From NCBI RefSeq assembly GCF_932526225.1, contig NC_064048.1, positions 12,719,665 through 12,783,664 of the forward strand: a stretch of DNA of 64,000 nucleotides, given 5' to 3'. Both the position numbers and the translations under genes were made by a program. The notes below the pieces were generated by a model, which saw only the letters and a program-made list of their open reading frames with translations, did not search any database and was not told the origin of the DNA. Within the stretch, counting starts at the first letter, position 1. Every line of letters begins with the position of its first letter. Source of the DNA: Nematostella vectensis (taxonomy: Eukaryota; Cnidaria; Anthozoa; Actiniaria; Edwardsiidae). Positions 11,301-21,498 of this stretch are shown piece after piece.

Positions 11301-14300
11301 CCTACTATACCTAGTATAACTACGGTACCTACTATACCTAGTATAACTACAGTACCTACTATACCTAGTATAACTACAGTACCTACTATACCTAGTATAA
11401 CCACAGTACCTTCTATACCTAGTATAACTACAGTACCTACTATACCTAGGATAACTACAGTACCTACTATACCAAGTATAACTACAGTACCTACTATACC
11501 TAGTATAACTACAGTACCTACTATACCTAGTATAACTACAGTACCTACTATACCTAGTATAACTACAGTACCTACTGTACCCAGTATAACTACAGTACCT
11601 ACTATACCTAGTATAACTACAGTACCTACTACACCCAGTATAACTACAGTACCTACTATACCTGGTAAAACTACAGTACCTACTATACCCAGTATAACTA
11701 CATTACCTACTATACCTAGTATAACTACGGTACCTACTATACCCAGTATAACTACATTACCTACTATACCTAGTATAACTACGGTACCTACTATACCTAG
11801 TATAACTACAGTACCTACTATACCTAGTATAACTACAGTACCTACTATACCTAGTATAACCACAGTACCTTCTATACCTAGTATAACTACAGTACCTACT
11901 ATACCTAGGATAACTACAGTACCTACTATACCAAGTATAACTACAGTACCTACTATACCCAGTATAACTACAGTACCTACTATACCTAGTATAACTACAG
12001 TACCTACTACACCCAGTATAACTACAGTACCTACTATACCTAGTATAACTACAGTACCTACTACACCCAGTATAACTACAGTACCTACTATACCTAGTAT
12101 AACTACAGTACCTACTATACCTAGTATAACTACAGTACCTACTATACCTAGTATAACTACAGTACCTACTATACCTAGTATAACTACAGTACCTACTATA
12201 CCTAGTATAACTACAGTACCTACTATACCTAGTATAACTACAGTACCTACTATACCTAGTATAACTACAGTACCTACTACACCCAGTATAACTACAGTAC
12301 CTACTATACCTAGTATAACTACAGTACCTACTATACCTAGTATAACTACAGTACCTACTATACCTAGTATAACTACAGTACCTACTATACCTAGTATAAC
12401 TACAGTACCTACTATACCTAGTATAACTACAGTACCTACTATACCTAGTATAACTACAGTACCTACTATACCTAGTATAACTACAGTACCTACTGTACCC
12501 AGTATAACTACAGTACCTACTGTACCTAGTATAACTACAGTACCTACTACACCCAGTATAACTACAGTACCTACTATACCTAGTATAACTACAGTACCTA
12601 CTGTACCCAGTATAACTACAGTACCTACTATACCTAGTATAACTACAGTACCTACTGTACCCAGTATAACTACAGTACCTACTGTACCTAGTATAACTAC
12701 AGTACCTACTATACCTAGTATAACTACAGTACCTACTATACCTAGTATAACTACAGTACCTACTATACCAAGTATAACTACAGTACCTACTATACCAAGT
12801 ATAACTACAGTACCTACTATACCTTGTATAACTACAGTACCTACTATACCTAGTATAACTACAGTACCTACTATACCTAGTATAACTACAGTACCTACTA
12901 TACCTAGTATAACTACAGTACCTACTATACCTAGTATAACTACAGTACCTACTATACCTAGTATAACTACAGCACCTACTATACCTAGTATAACTACAGT
13001 ACCTACTACACCCAGTATAACTACAGTACCTACTATACCTAGTATAACCACAGTACCTACTATACCTAGTATAACTACAGTACCTACTATACCCAGTATA
13101 ACTACAGTACCTACTATACCTAGTATAACTACAGTACCTACTATACCTAGTATAACTACAGTACCTACTATACCCAGTATAACTACAGTACCTACTATAC
13201 CCAGTATAACTACAGTACCTACTATACCTTGTATAACTACAGTACCTACTATACCTAGTATAACTACAGTACCTACTATACCTAGTATAACTATAGTACC
13301 TACTATACCTAGTATAACTACAGTACCTACTATACCTAGTATAACTACAGTACCTACTATACCTTGTATAACTACAGCACCTACTATACCTTGTAATACT
13401 ACAGTACCTACTATACCTAGTATAACTACAGTACCTACTATACCTAGTATAACTACAGTACCTTCTATACCTAGTATAACTACAGTACCTACTGTACCTC
13501 GACAGTGAAGTCTTGGGTGTCTTGTGCAAAACTCTGTAAAACAATTTTCTGAGCATCAGACTAGCAGTATGCCTGTTGTAATGATTTGACTAAATCTAAA
13601 TATTCCCCAAATAAAATAATAATAATAAAGATAAAAATAATAATGCCATTTTTATTTTGTGGTATATACTTTGATGAGTGGCCTGCCTATAATTGTACAG
13701 ATACCAGTTGTACAGATACCAGTTGTACAGATACCAGTTGTACAGATACCAGTTGTATTGATATCTGTTGTACAGATACCAGTTGTACAGATACCAGTTG
13801 TATTGATACCAGTTGTATTGATACCAGTTGTATTGATACCAGTTGTACAGATACCAGTTGTACAGATACCAGTTGTATTGATACCAGTTGTAAAGATACC
13901 AGTTGTATTGATACCAGTTGTATTGATACCAGTTGTACAGATACCAGTTGTACAGATACCGGTTGTAAAGATACCGGTTGTACAGATACCAGTTGTACAG
14001 ATACCAGTTGTACAGATACCAGTTGTACCGATACCAGTTGTACTGATACCAGTTGTATTGATACCGGTGGTATTGATACCAGTTGAATTGATGCCAGTTG
14101 TACAAATACCAGTTGAATTGATGCCAGTTGTACTGATATCAGTTGTATTGATACCAGTTGTATTGATACCAGTTGAATTGATACCAGTTGAATTGATACC
14201 AGTTGTATTGATACCAGTTGTACAGATACCAGTTGAATTTATACCAATAGTATTGATACCAGTTGAATTGATACCAGTTGTACAGATACCAGTTCTATTG

Positions 14301-17300
14301 ATACCAGTTGTACAGATACCAGTTGAATTGATACCAGTTGTCCAGATACCAAATGTACAGATACCAGTTGTACAGATACCAGTTGTACCGATACCAGTTG
14401 TACTGATACCAGTTGTATTGATACCGGTGGTATTGATACCAGTTGAATTGATGCCAGTTGTACTGATATCAGTTGTATTGATACCAGTTGAATTGATACC
14501 AGTTGTATTGATACCAGTTGAATTAATACCAGTTGAATTGATACCAGTTGTATTGATACCAGTTGTACAGATACCAGTTGAATTTATACCAATAGTATTG
14601 ATACCAGTTGTATTGATACTAGTTGTATAGATAGAAGTTGTAATGATACCAGTTGTACAGATACAAGTTGTATTGATATCTGTTGTACAGATACCAGTTG
14701 TATTGATACCAGTTGTACTGATACCAGTTGTATTGAAAGCAGTTGTATTGATATCAGTTGTATTGATACTAGTTGTACAGATAAAAGTTGTATTGATACC
14801 AGTTGTACAGATACCAGTTGAATTGATACCAGTTCAGCCTATGAAATGTGCCGTCACCAGCTCACCTTCTCTGTTTGCTCGGCATTATCACATCTCTCTC
14901 TGCTTTGTAAAGCCTGTGGAATAAGATCGATTATTCATAGTACAGTCAAACTGAAAAAGGTTATTGTCGAACCCCAAACTAATAATATAGATACAATAAA
15001 ATACAATTATATAAATGCTTTTACTTCATATATTTCTCACTGTTTGTATTGTTATAATGTTTGATGTGAAGAACATTTCCAGGTCGTGAATTAACTGCAA
15101 AGGTTTCTTGTAAGGTGCCCCAAGGAATTCAACAATTGAAAGCAGCATGCTTTAGGACATCCTTAAAAGTACTTCAAAATCGGAAAAGCTCAGAGTATGT
15201 TTTAGTTTGTATGACATCTTGGAGTCCATTGTTATTTACATGATACAATAACATTTGCAAAAAAAAAAAACCAGTAAAAATCCTGTTTTTTACGCACCTC
15301 CAGGGCAAAATCATTGATCACACTTCCTGTTAGCTGACAAAGAATCCTGTGAAACAATCAGACAAAAGGCTCACACCTTGCAGTCCTTTAACAGGACGGC
15401 AAGTCAGAAATGTTGGAATTTTTTACTTCTGTTTTTGTCTTCTCTCCCAATACTTTTCAATACATATTCTCAAGACATTGCATCCAATCGGATCCAGAGC
15501 TGCTGTAGTTTTTCACTTTTCCATCCAATTTGTATATAGAACTTTGTATATATCCTCTAGTCCCAAGTGTTTCACATGCCACTGTTCTTATCAGATATCT
15601 GACCTCTGATAAGATCCCTGACCTCTGATAAGATCCCTGACCTTAGCTGGATTAGAGGGCCATGCCACTGCTCTTATTAAATACTGTTCTTATAAAATAT
15701 AGTATGATTTAGATCCATGACACTAGGAAAAGAGCACTGATTCATGAAGAAGCCCATGTTCCGTACTGTGGACAGGAAGATATTTTAAGCAGGTCCTTTT
15801 CTTGACAAATGCCAGAAAATAGTCAATGTGTGAGTGGAATCACAATGCACAAGTTGGTGTCCTTTTCCCAGCTTTGAATAGGTTAAATACCCTAATATTG
15901 CAGCAGTTCTACCTTGGTACAACCCCTCTATAAAGTCCAAAGAAACCTTCTGCTGACCGGATATGTGACACTAAAAAGAGAATTATAATAAATGCGAATC
16001 AATGAATGTTTTCAATAAAACGTTTTTTTTCAGATTTGTTTAAAATAAATACAGAATTTAGGTTTGATTTGTTAGATTTTTGGTACAAAACAGATCATTA
16101 TAGCATAATACTGTCAAACACATCAAATGGAAAATCACGTACAGTAAGGGATACAGTAATTCTACCAACAAATAACAGGCACTTTTCTGTGTCCAATTAC
16201 AAGAGAATTGTCAGTATAGAAAAAGTAACAACTAGTTATTTTTTTGGGGAAAATGCATGTCTTTTGTCTATGGCTATCATAGCACTACTATATTGCACAG
16301 ATCTGGGGGCTTAGAGAACGTCATAAAGGCAACACAATTTACATATTTAATCACCCAATTAGTAATGGGATTCTAGGTTTTTGTCCTATGCAGGCCTTAA
16401 CTTTCAGAGTAGGCGGTGGAGATTGATAAGTAGGAGGTGGAAGTTATTTTATCTTTTTAGCTCAAATAAAACTAAAGTCGAATTTAAAAAAAAAGTAGCC
16501 AGCGTAGCCCATGGAAAATAGCCGGCGCTTCCGCCGGCCGCCGGGGCCTAATGTAACCCCTGCTTTGTGGTAGGAAATTTGCAGTGTTCAAATATTGCCT
16601 TTTCTTTGTTGATGAATTGCCCAAGAAAAAGTTAATACAATAATAGATTTAAATAAAGAACTACATCTTTTTGTCATAGGGGTCTTTTGCTTGAATGCAA
16701 TTCTCAATATTCTGCTAACTCCAACCAATGTTTTCCAACTGCCAAACAGCTTTCTTGCTACTGTCATTCAAACTAACAGAATAGGCAACTTGCTCTACTA
16801 AGAAGTCATATGACTTTTTGAGTGGCAACAAAATAAACACAGGAATGGTCAACACACCAGAGAGCAATGAAAAATTAAAATCATTCAATGAAAATAATCC
16901 CTTTCTGATAAAAGTCTGGTCTGATACCCAAAAAATCCCATGTGTCCTTAGAGTAAGTCACCTATTGCATTATTGCTATTTGATTGGTCAGAGCCAATGA
17001 TCCATTTGAATGATTTTGAATGATGGAAGCCAGAAAACCTTATAAGCCTCTGTCTTCGGCTTTTCCTTTATTGTATTTACATTTAAAATATTCAATAAAA
17101 GATTGATTGATTGAAAACGATCTAATCATAAGTAAGAGTTTACAGAGCATTGATAACAGTGAGTGAAGAAAAGGTGGAACAGAGTAATCCGCTCAAGATA
17201 CTGCCAATAACTCACGGTACTGGAAGAGGCCTGGCAGTCTATAGACTTGCGATCCAAACACTGTCGTCGTCAGCTTTGCAGGCAAAGGCTCGTGACCAAC

Positions 17301-17643
17301 CTTGGAAGAATGTAAAAATAACAGGCTCGTTTGGGGTGGAATAATAGCGGGCTGCCGAAAAGCTACAAACATGTTACTAAATCAGGCCCGTAGCCTGTCA
17401 CAAAACTAGGATTTTCTACGAGTTTAATTCATAATTTTTAAGAAACCATCGGCATATCTCGTTGAGGAAACTCGATGGTGATTCCAGTGAGATTTAACCC
17501 GAAATTCAGCTTACCTGAATCAATACTTTTACGACGTTTAAAGGATTTGTTACAGCTGTCATAGAACATGATAAAAGCAGCGATAAAGCCTTGTCATTCT
17601 CGCCTTTTTTCGAGAAATTCCCAGGTGTCTTGAAAGCCGCCAT
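2386..17643 (-). CDS. MTCH2: mitochondrial carrier homologue 2 (MTCH2-like), 14 exons
   Basis: This is a predicted outer-mitochondrial-membrane protein of the degenerate carrier (SLC25-like) family. MTCH2 homologues act as insertases for alpha-helical outer-membrane proteins (established knowledge). Exons, 5' to 3': 17643-17515, 17300-17216, 15970-15913, 15346-15298, 14913-14866, 13533-13498, 9942-9885, 9015-8964, 8801-8742, 8577-8484, 7616-7569, 3789-3722, 3013-2938, 2451-2386. Every junction is GT-AG and keeps phase, giving 308 aa; human MTCH2 has about 303. Matching stretches include NPLNVVKVLIQVGHEPLP, VYRLPGLFQY, HGILGFFAGLVPRIAGEVLS, MFTYPFVVVSNN, PVYADWVDCF and GNLWRGSSLF. The carrier PX[DE]XX[KR] motifs are degenerate (PLNVVK, PFQVIT, PFVVVS), as is usual for MTCH proteins. 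The start is an AAAATGGCGGC initiator. MTCH1 is the alternative, but no long N-terminal extension is present. Introns 5, 6 and 11 are almost entirely minisatellite. Confidence 0.93.
2938..3013 (-). CDS. MTCH2: MTCH2 exon 13
   Basis: It encodes LAAGEPPAMPVYADWVDCF and following residues, aligning with the GLAGGCPPYSPIYTSWIDCW stretch of human MTCH2. The acceptor is TTTAG|A. A CAG ten bases downstream would put the frame out of phase with exon 12. The acceptor sequence CCGTTTAG is part of the repeat unit of the array at 3014-3460. Confidence 0.85.
3014..3460. repeat. ~30-bp minisatellite carrying the exon 13 acceptor sequence
   Basis: About 15 imperfect units resemble TCTAAACGGCGAATAGGAAA. Units with TCTAAACGG read CCGTTTAGA on the minus strand, like the true exon 13 acceptor. 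Others have TGTAAACGG, which destroys the AG. The array abuts the exon. Confidence 0.85.
3479..3636 (-). mobile_element. Penelope-like element fragment inserted in MTCH2 intron 12
   Basis: A 158-bp segment is flanked by the 10-bp direct repeat GACTATGACT (3469-3478 and 3637-3646). It interrupts a 24-bp minisatellite. It contains a hammerhead-like motif and an AGCGCTG/CAGCGCT inverted pair. Penelope-like elements are known to carry hammerhead motifs, so the class is inferred from the ribozyme. Because the flanks are themselves repeat units, the target duplication is uncertain. Confidence 0.55.
3585..3630 (-). ncRNA. hammerhead ribozyme motif, Penelope type
   Basis: On the minus strand the order is CTGATGA, an extra A, the stem II hairpin GAGGC-AGTA-GCCTC, GAAAC, then GTC as the cleavage triplet. 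Stem III is reduced to the palindrome ACGT, which implies activity as a dimer. Stem I is weak (ACA/TGT plus flanking A-T pairs). The inserted A after the CUGAUGA box is a deviation from the core, so activity is uncertain. Confidence 0.6.
3637..3732. repeat. 24-bp minisatellite carrying the exon 12 donor
   Basis: Four tandem units of GACTATGACTTACCCAACAT plus TGTT. On the minus strand each unit contains GTTGG|GTAAGTC, identical to the end of MTCH2 exon 12 and its 5' splice site. Confidence 0.85.
3722..3789 (-). CDS. MTCH2: MTCH2 exon 12
   Basis: It encodes WLSSMFTYPFVVVSNNMISN and following residues, aligned with FASMLTYPFVLVSNLMAVNN of human MTCH2. The acceptor TTTCAG is only about 12 nt from the 34-bp array that fills the preceding intron. 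Confidence 0.88.
3802..7602. repeat. 34-bp minisatellite, ~112 copies, filling MTCH2 intron 11
   Basis: The unit on the plus strand is AGTCGTGTAAACAGTAACTT followed by ACTTGAGATAGAGC. On the minus strand most units contain CTCAA|GTAAGTTACTG, a strong 5' splice site, preceded by the same 32 nt that end MTCH2 exon 11. Variants include CTTAAGTAAG and a few single-base indels. The array runs from the exon 11 donor to about 12 nt before the exon 12 acceptor. Thus practically the whole 3.8-kb intron is repeat. Confidence 0.97.
7569..7616 (-). CDS. MTCH2: MTCH2 exon 11, founder of the 34-bp array
   Basis: The 48-nt exon encodes MAERKEVTVYTTALSQ in phase 0-0. It bridges the FFLDSE end of exon 10 and the WLSSMF start of exon 12, and aligns with the MNEMKSYSQAVTG stretch of human MTCH2. 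Its acceptor is TTGTTCAG and its donor CAA|GTAAGT. The last 32 nt recur in every unit of the adjoining array. Confidence 0.8.
7819..8032. mobile_element. MITE-like element, one of three related copies
   Basis: The left end TCATGTGACATTTCTG and the right end AAAAAGTCACATGATT form imperfect terminal inverted repeats. Related ends occur at 22366-22560 (same orientation) and 16800-16835 (opposite orientation). No coding capacity was seen. Confidence 0.5.
8584..8716. repeat. ~43-bp repeat, three copies, next to exon 10 acceptor
   Basis: Units contain ATGCCAGGCCAAAA and TTAATACAACAG. On the minus strand they repeat the pyrimidine-rich lead-in (GGTTTTGGCCTGGCATTC) of the MTCH2 exon 10 acceptor. Only the unit nearest the exon ends in CAG. 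Confidence 0.75.
8801..8913. repeat. 31-34-bp repeat carrying the exon 9 acceptor, four copies
   Basis: Units of CTGTTATAGAGAAAGAAGG plus TTTTAAAATA. On the minus strand each gives TCTATAACAG or a close variant, the 3' splice site used for MTCH2 exon 9 (8801-8742). Confidence 0.8.
9190..9870. repeat. G-rich 27-bp-class minisatellite in MTCH2 intron 7-side
   Basis: Units resemble GGTAGGAGGGAGAGGGTGGA plus GGCAGAG, becoming more divergent after 9590. It lies in the intron between MTCH2 exons 7 and 8. The strong G/C strand asymmetry (G on plus, C on the MTCH2 transcript) leaves long open frames on both strands that are not genes. Confidence 0.9.
10004..13498. repeat. 27-bp minisatellite, ~129 copies, filling MTCH2 intron 6
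   Basis: The unit is ACTACAGTACCTACTATACC plus TAGTATA. It starts exactly at the exon 6 donor (13498) and runs to about 60 bp before the exon 7 acceptor. On the minus strand units carry AG|GTACTG and AG|GTATAG, resembling the true donor GAG|GTACAG. Because 27 is a multiple of 3 and the unit has no stop in several frames, ORFs of 400-900 codons appear on both strands; these are artefacts. Confidence 0.97.
13690..14845. repeat. 15-bp minisatellite, ~77 copies, MTCH2 intron 5
   Basis: The unit is ATACCAGTTGTACAG, alternating with ATACCAGTTGTATTG. Long-range duplication is visible: the block around 13995-14260 recurs around 14365-14600. It starts about 20 bp from the exon 5 donor and fills most of the intron. 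Confidence 0.95.
16486..16560. repeat. GC-rich hairpin fragment, probable dispersed repeat end
   Basis: GCCGGCGCTTCCGCCGGC can fold on itself and stands out from its AT-rich surroundings, following a run of A. It may be the end of a dispersed repeat; the family is unknown. Confidence 0.3.
17040..17116 (+). mobile_element. 3' tail of a non-LTR retrotransposon (fragment)
   Basis: AATAAAAGATTGATTGATTG is the polyadenylation-signal-plus-tandem-tail end typical of CR1/L2-type LINEs. Only the extreme 3' end is present, in MTCH2 intron 2-side sequence. The class is inferred from the tail alone. Confidence 0.35.
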
Positions 17644-19121
17644 TTTGAAAAAGCAACAGGAAGTAGCTCGAACAGGCCTCGCTCGAGTCGATAGGGTTGA
17701 TGGGGTGATTCTGGGTACCCTGTGTGTGTCAAGGGCGTTAGGATGGCTACCATTGCTCTTAGTAATGGCTAGCTGTCTCAGCAGTCCAAAGATCCTTATT
17801 AGCGACCGAAGAAAGAGTATGAAATACAGTGGGTTTTAAACGGAAAAAATCGAAAGTCCCGCGAAATAAAGAAAGAAGGCGTCCATCGGCCAATTGCCGT
17901 TGTGGGTTTTACGGTTAGACCATGTTGTTGAGATAATCGCCAAATCGCACTTTATTTATTTCTATTTATTTTATGCGTTTCAAATGATATCAAAACAACG
18001 GTTCCCAAAACAACGTCTTTTTTGTTCGCTAATTTGATAACCTGTACACAATAAAAGACGATGCGCCCGTGCATTACGATGCCACGCGCCGACAAAGCAA
18101 GCCACCAAGGGACTCAGAGCGCGCAAATAAACATGAATTATTTACATCTTATATCTCAGCGAGCTGTGCGTGGCGTAACCGTATTATCAAACATATTCCC
18201 CATGGATATTGTCCATCGTTTGTACTACCTTATATGGGCATTGGTGCCCATATTTAGAAGAGCTAAACTTTTTTCGCTCCCTGATCTCCAGAAAACATGG
18301 TGAAAAATGCTGATCCCTGTCAATTTGAGAATCGCGGCGAGAAAAAAATTTATCGCTTGGTCAGATCTTTATCTCGCTAATCTTGAAATGCCCTAAGACC
18401 CAGGCCTCCAAGAGATTGACCGAGCAGGTTTGAAGGTCACCCAAATATTGATATGTACAGGCCTGGGATCCTGGTTATTGTCCTCCCCATTAATGCGCGG
18501 GTTTGGATGCCTTGCAAGAGTGTTGTACAGCATATTCGCCGGAAATATCGGTGCTTGGGGCCTTCGGCTTCTCTACAGCCTTCCGTGAAAGCCTTGTGAT
18601 GCCATACCGATTGGGTTATTCGTATGTATGGTTTCCTTTTTGTTCTTCAGGCCGGGTTCGATCTCAGGTAGATGGTTTTTTTTTTCAATTCTTTTTCCCT
18701 TATCTTTTAACCCATGGAAATAGACCTGGAAATGTTTTGTTTGGCATTTAGTCACGAATGGGGTAAGGGCATGTAGTAAAGGGAAATGGAAATTTTTCAT
18801 CTGCATACCTTTCCTCCAACACATCCTCTGTACAGTCGTAAGATATCTTTTGATTGGCGTACATTTTTAATAAAAAAATAATGACTTGAACCTAAACTTC
18901 GCTAAATAAAATCATCTGCAAACACACTTTTCCCTTCTTTGCTAATAAAGACTGAGAAAATGTTGGCGAAATTGAGATATAGAATGGCGAAGGAATTGCC
19001 AGTAATCAGGTAATAGGGCCATCCCTTTCAAATGAGGTAAATAAAGGAATTTTTAAAATTAACAACTTTTCAAACAGGCTATATGCTCCTACTTTTTTTT
19101 GTTATGGGAAATAAGTAGCAG
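17644..19121. other. MTCH2 upstream region, no further gene seen
   Basis: This should hold the MTCH2 promoter. The GCCGCCATTTTGAA element at 17636-17649 is the YY1-like motif overlapping the start codon. I found no clear TATA box. Open frames around 18061-18303 and 18503-18751 have no coding signature. Confidence 0.4.
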
Positions 19122-19530
19122 CAGGGTGGTGAAGAGGGATGGATCACGTTTCACGGACCCGAAAAATGGCTTTTTCACGTTTCACGGCCCAAAAATGACC
19201 TTTTGGCATCTCACGTTTTCGGATACCCGAATATCGAGTTCTAAACTCGCAAAAACCGTAGGACCGCGTTCAAAATCCGAAATTATTTTATTCACTGCAT
19301 ACGACAAAAAAGATCTTTCTATTTTGGGAAGGTCACACGATTCTCCGTTCAACAAACACACTCAAAACTTGAGCTAAAACTCGATTCACGGAGACTTGGG
19401 ACTTCCAAATCACGTTTGACGGAAATAGTTAAATTATGTTTCACGGACGTCGAAATGTACGATTTCACGTTTCTCGACAGTGACTGAAATGGCCAAATCC
19501 CGTTTCACGAAAAAACCCTTTACCGCCCTG
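19122..19530. mobile_element. non-autonomous DNA element with CAGGG...CCCTG ends
   Basis: The ends CAGGGTGGTGAAGAGGGAT and AAACCCTTTACCGCCCTG are imperfect terminal inverted repeats. The motif CACGTTTCACGG recurs inside. The length is about 409 bp with no transposase. I could not read a clean target duplication. Confidence 0.5.
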
Positions 19531-20880
19531 ACGTAGGGGTCTATATTCTATTAAGTGTAGCATTGCATTACAACAACAAAATAGAGCGTGTCAAAGAAGA
19601 CCAAACGTTTTAAATTGTTTATACAGCTGACATCTTAAAAAGGCTGTCCACCTAAAAGCACTTCCAATGTGAGAAATGTCACGCGACTAGTGAGAGATTA
19701 TACTGCATGTGGGAATCAACGCATTTTGCAAACAGTCTACTGTCAAGCCACGGGCTATAGGATAATTTGACTTAGAAAAGAGGTCTTATGTCTTGTTAGT
19801 GTTGAATAAAGCACGTATTCCTACTTCGACTGGATTTGCCTTGTTTTCGCTCCTCACTCTACAGCGATCTCTGTCCCGTGGTCACTTGGTCAAGCCTAGT
19901 TTAAATGCTGTTCTTTTCATAATGAAGATGAAACAATCGAATTCGTTCATTGTATTCGCATTTGGAAATGTAGATAAATGAACGGCGTCTACGTGTCTAC
20001 ACGAGCACATTTCCATTGACAATCGACATTCATTCTGTAGACAGGTCAGTATTTTTTTTTTGGTCAGCGGCTCATTATTCGCCCATCTTCACCAGCAAGG
20101 CTGCTTTCAAAAGAAAAACAGACAAGCTAGCATTTTTTAATGGACATTTCCCATATCCAGGCGAACACTGCCATTCATTTGTGTCTATTGAAAGTTTCTT
20201 CGTGGATTGGACTGGTAATTTAGAGCGAATGGCCTGTTAATTAAATAGGCGGATTCTCATAGATCCTTCAATCTTTTGTCGGTTGATGTTTTCGTCGGCC
20301 CCCTTAAACGTAAACTGGTACAATTGCCCATATTTCATTAGATCAAACGTGTTTTTCTCTCATATGGTGGGACATGCTTGAATAAGTTCACTCAGGCTTT
20401 TGAATCAAAGCAGAGCTTGGCAATGCCCTTGGCTTATTCTGTAATAACCATGCCACCCCCTGCTGTCACAAGCCATCCCCTGCTGTCACAAGCCATCTCG
20501 CGCCACAACAATCACGCGATACGTCGCCAGTTTCTGCCGCCAACCAATCAGAGCAAGTTTCGTGAGTTACCCCCCTGTGGTTGGCTTGTCTCATCCAGCA
20601 GTTTCGCGCTGTTGTGCACAGCATCAGTTAATTGGTGACGAAATGCATGACGGATGTTTTTTTTTGTCTGTCTTTCTCGATCGTTCGTGCGTGACTGAAA
20701 TCCTAATACTAGGTAATGATTTAATGGTGTAATTGATGAGCCGCCAAGAGATAAGACCCTCACGCGATCTCTTGGAGCGGTTAGTGTTAACCACTTTGTG
20801 TTGGTCGCGTTCTGCTTTTTCCGTCATTTCTCTCAAATCTGTAGCTGCCTAAGGGAAAAGGCCGAATTCCATGTCACACG
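19531..20880. other. intergenic, no gene seen
   Basis: Short open frames only. A 20-bp direct repeat (CCCCTGCTGTCACAAGCCAT) occurs twice at about 20457-20496. Confidence 0.4.
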
Positions 20881-20889
20881 AAGCAAATT

Positions 20890-20931
20890 ATCCCGCAACT
20901 TGCAACGTATTTTCGTTTTGCGTTGCAAGTT

Positions 20932-20964
<33 letters not shown>

Positions 20965-21062
20965 CAGAATTGTTTTCTAGTTTCCGTGGTATGCGGGGAA
21001 ACTCGCATTTTTCTTTTGTCGCCGTTGCATTGCAAGTTGCAGGAAAAGTTGCCCCGAAGCTT
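20890..21062. mobile_element. inverted-repeat element with A(24+) tract
   Basis: A perfect 13-bp inverted pair, GCAACTTGCAACG (20895-20907) and CGTTGCAAGTTGC (20921-20933), has a 13-nt loop. It is followed by a long poly(A) run and a third related arm near 21026-21045. It looks like a MITE with an expanded A tract. Confidence 0.4.
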
Positions 21063-21280
21063 GCGGGCCATTACTATACAGCGTTTTCAGAGAAAATTTA
21101 GAAAACATGGCGGACTATAGTTCCACACATTCGAAGATGACTTTTGTATAGTTCACACATCCAAGGTTCAACACGGTCACTTCCATTCAAGGAAAGCAAG
21201 TGATTCCTTTGAATTACCTATAGCTCAATGCCATTTTCAAGAGGGCTTTGGAAACTTAAGACATCGAATTAAAAGAGGCA

Positions 21281-21468
21281 TTAAGCCCTGCGCAAACTGC
21301 GCCAGCACCTGCCAGCATTGCTGGCGAATTCTTGCTCGACTGACCACAAGACAAAGGAAATGTCAGAAAGTCCATTTCCCATTTTGACATTTCCTTGTCC
21401 TATTTTCAGTCTGGCGAAAATTCGCCTGTAATGCTGGCAGGTGCTGGCGCAGTTTGCATGGGGCTTAA
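21281..21468. mobile_element. 188-bp fold-back MITE flanked by TTAA
   Basis: The two halves are inverted copies over nearly the whole length. The left arm begins TTAAGCCCTGCGCAAACTG and the right arm ends CAGTTTGCATGGGGCTTAA. TTAA at both ends suggests a piggyBac-type target duplication (inference). The inner arms share GGAAATGTCA and CATTTCC segments. Confidence 0.7.
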
Positions 21469-21498
21469 GACATTGATTGTGACCATCTATGGTCACAA

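Noticed and set aside
10004-13508. Long Thr/Pro/Ile-rich open frames (TTVPTIPSI repeats) resembling a mucin or adhesin
   Set aside because: The 27-bp unit keeps several frames open on both strands at once, and the array lies inside an MTCH2 intron starting at its donor. There is no signal peptide, no unique flanking coding sequence and no codon signature.
13586-14924. VVLIPVVQIP and CTDTS repeat proteins
   Set aside because: Products of a 15-bp repeat in all frames; located in MTCH2 intron 5.
18640-18670. tRNA B-box-like GGGTTCGATCTCA
   Set aside because: No matching A box or cloverleaf could be built around it. It may be a SINE remnant at most.
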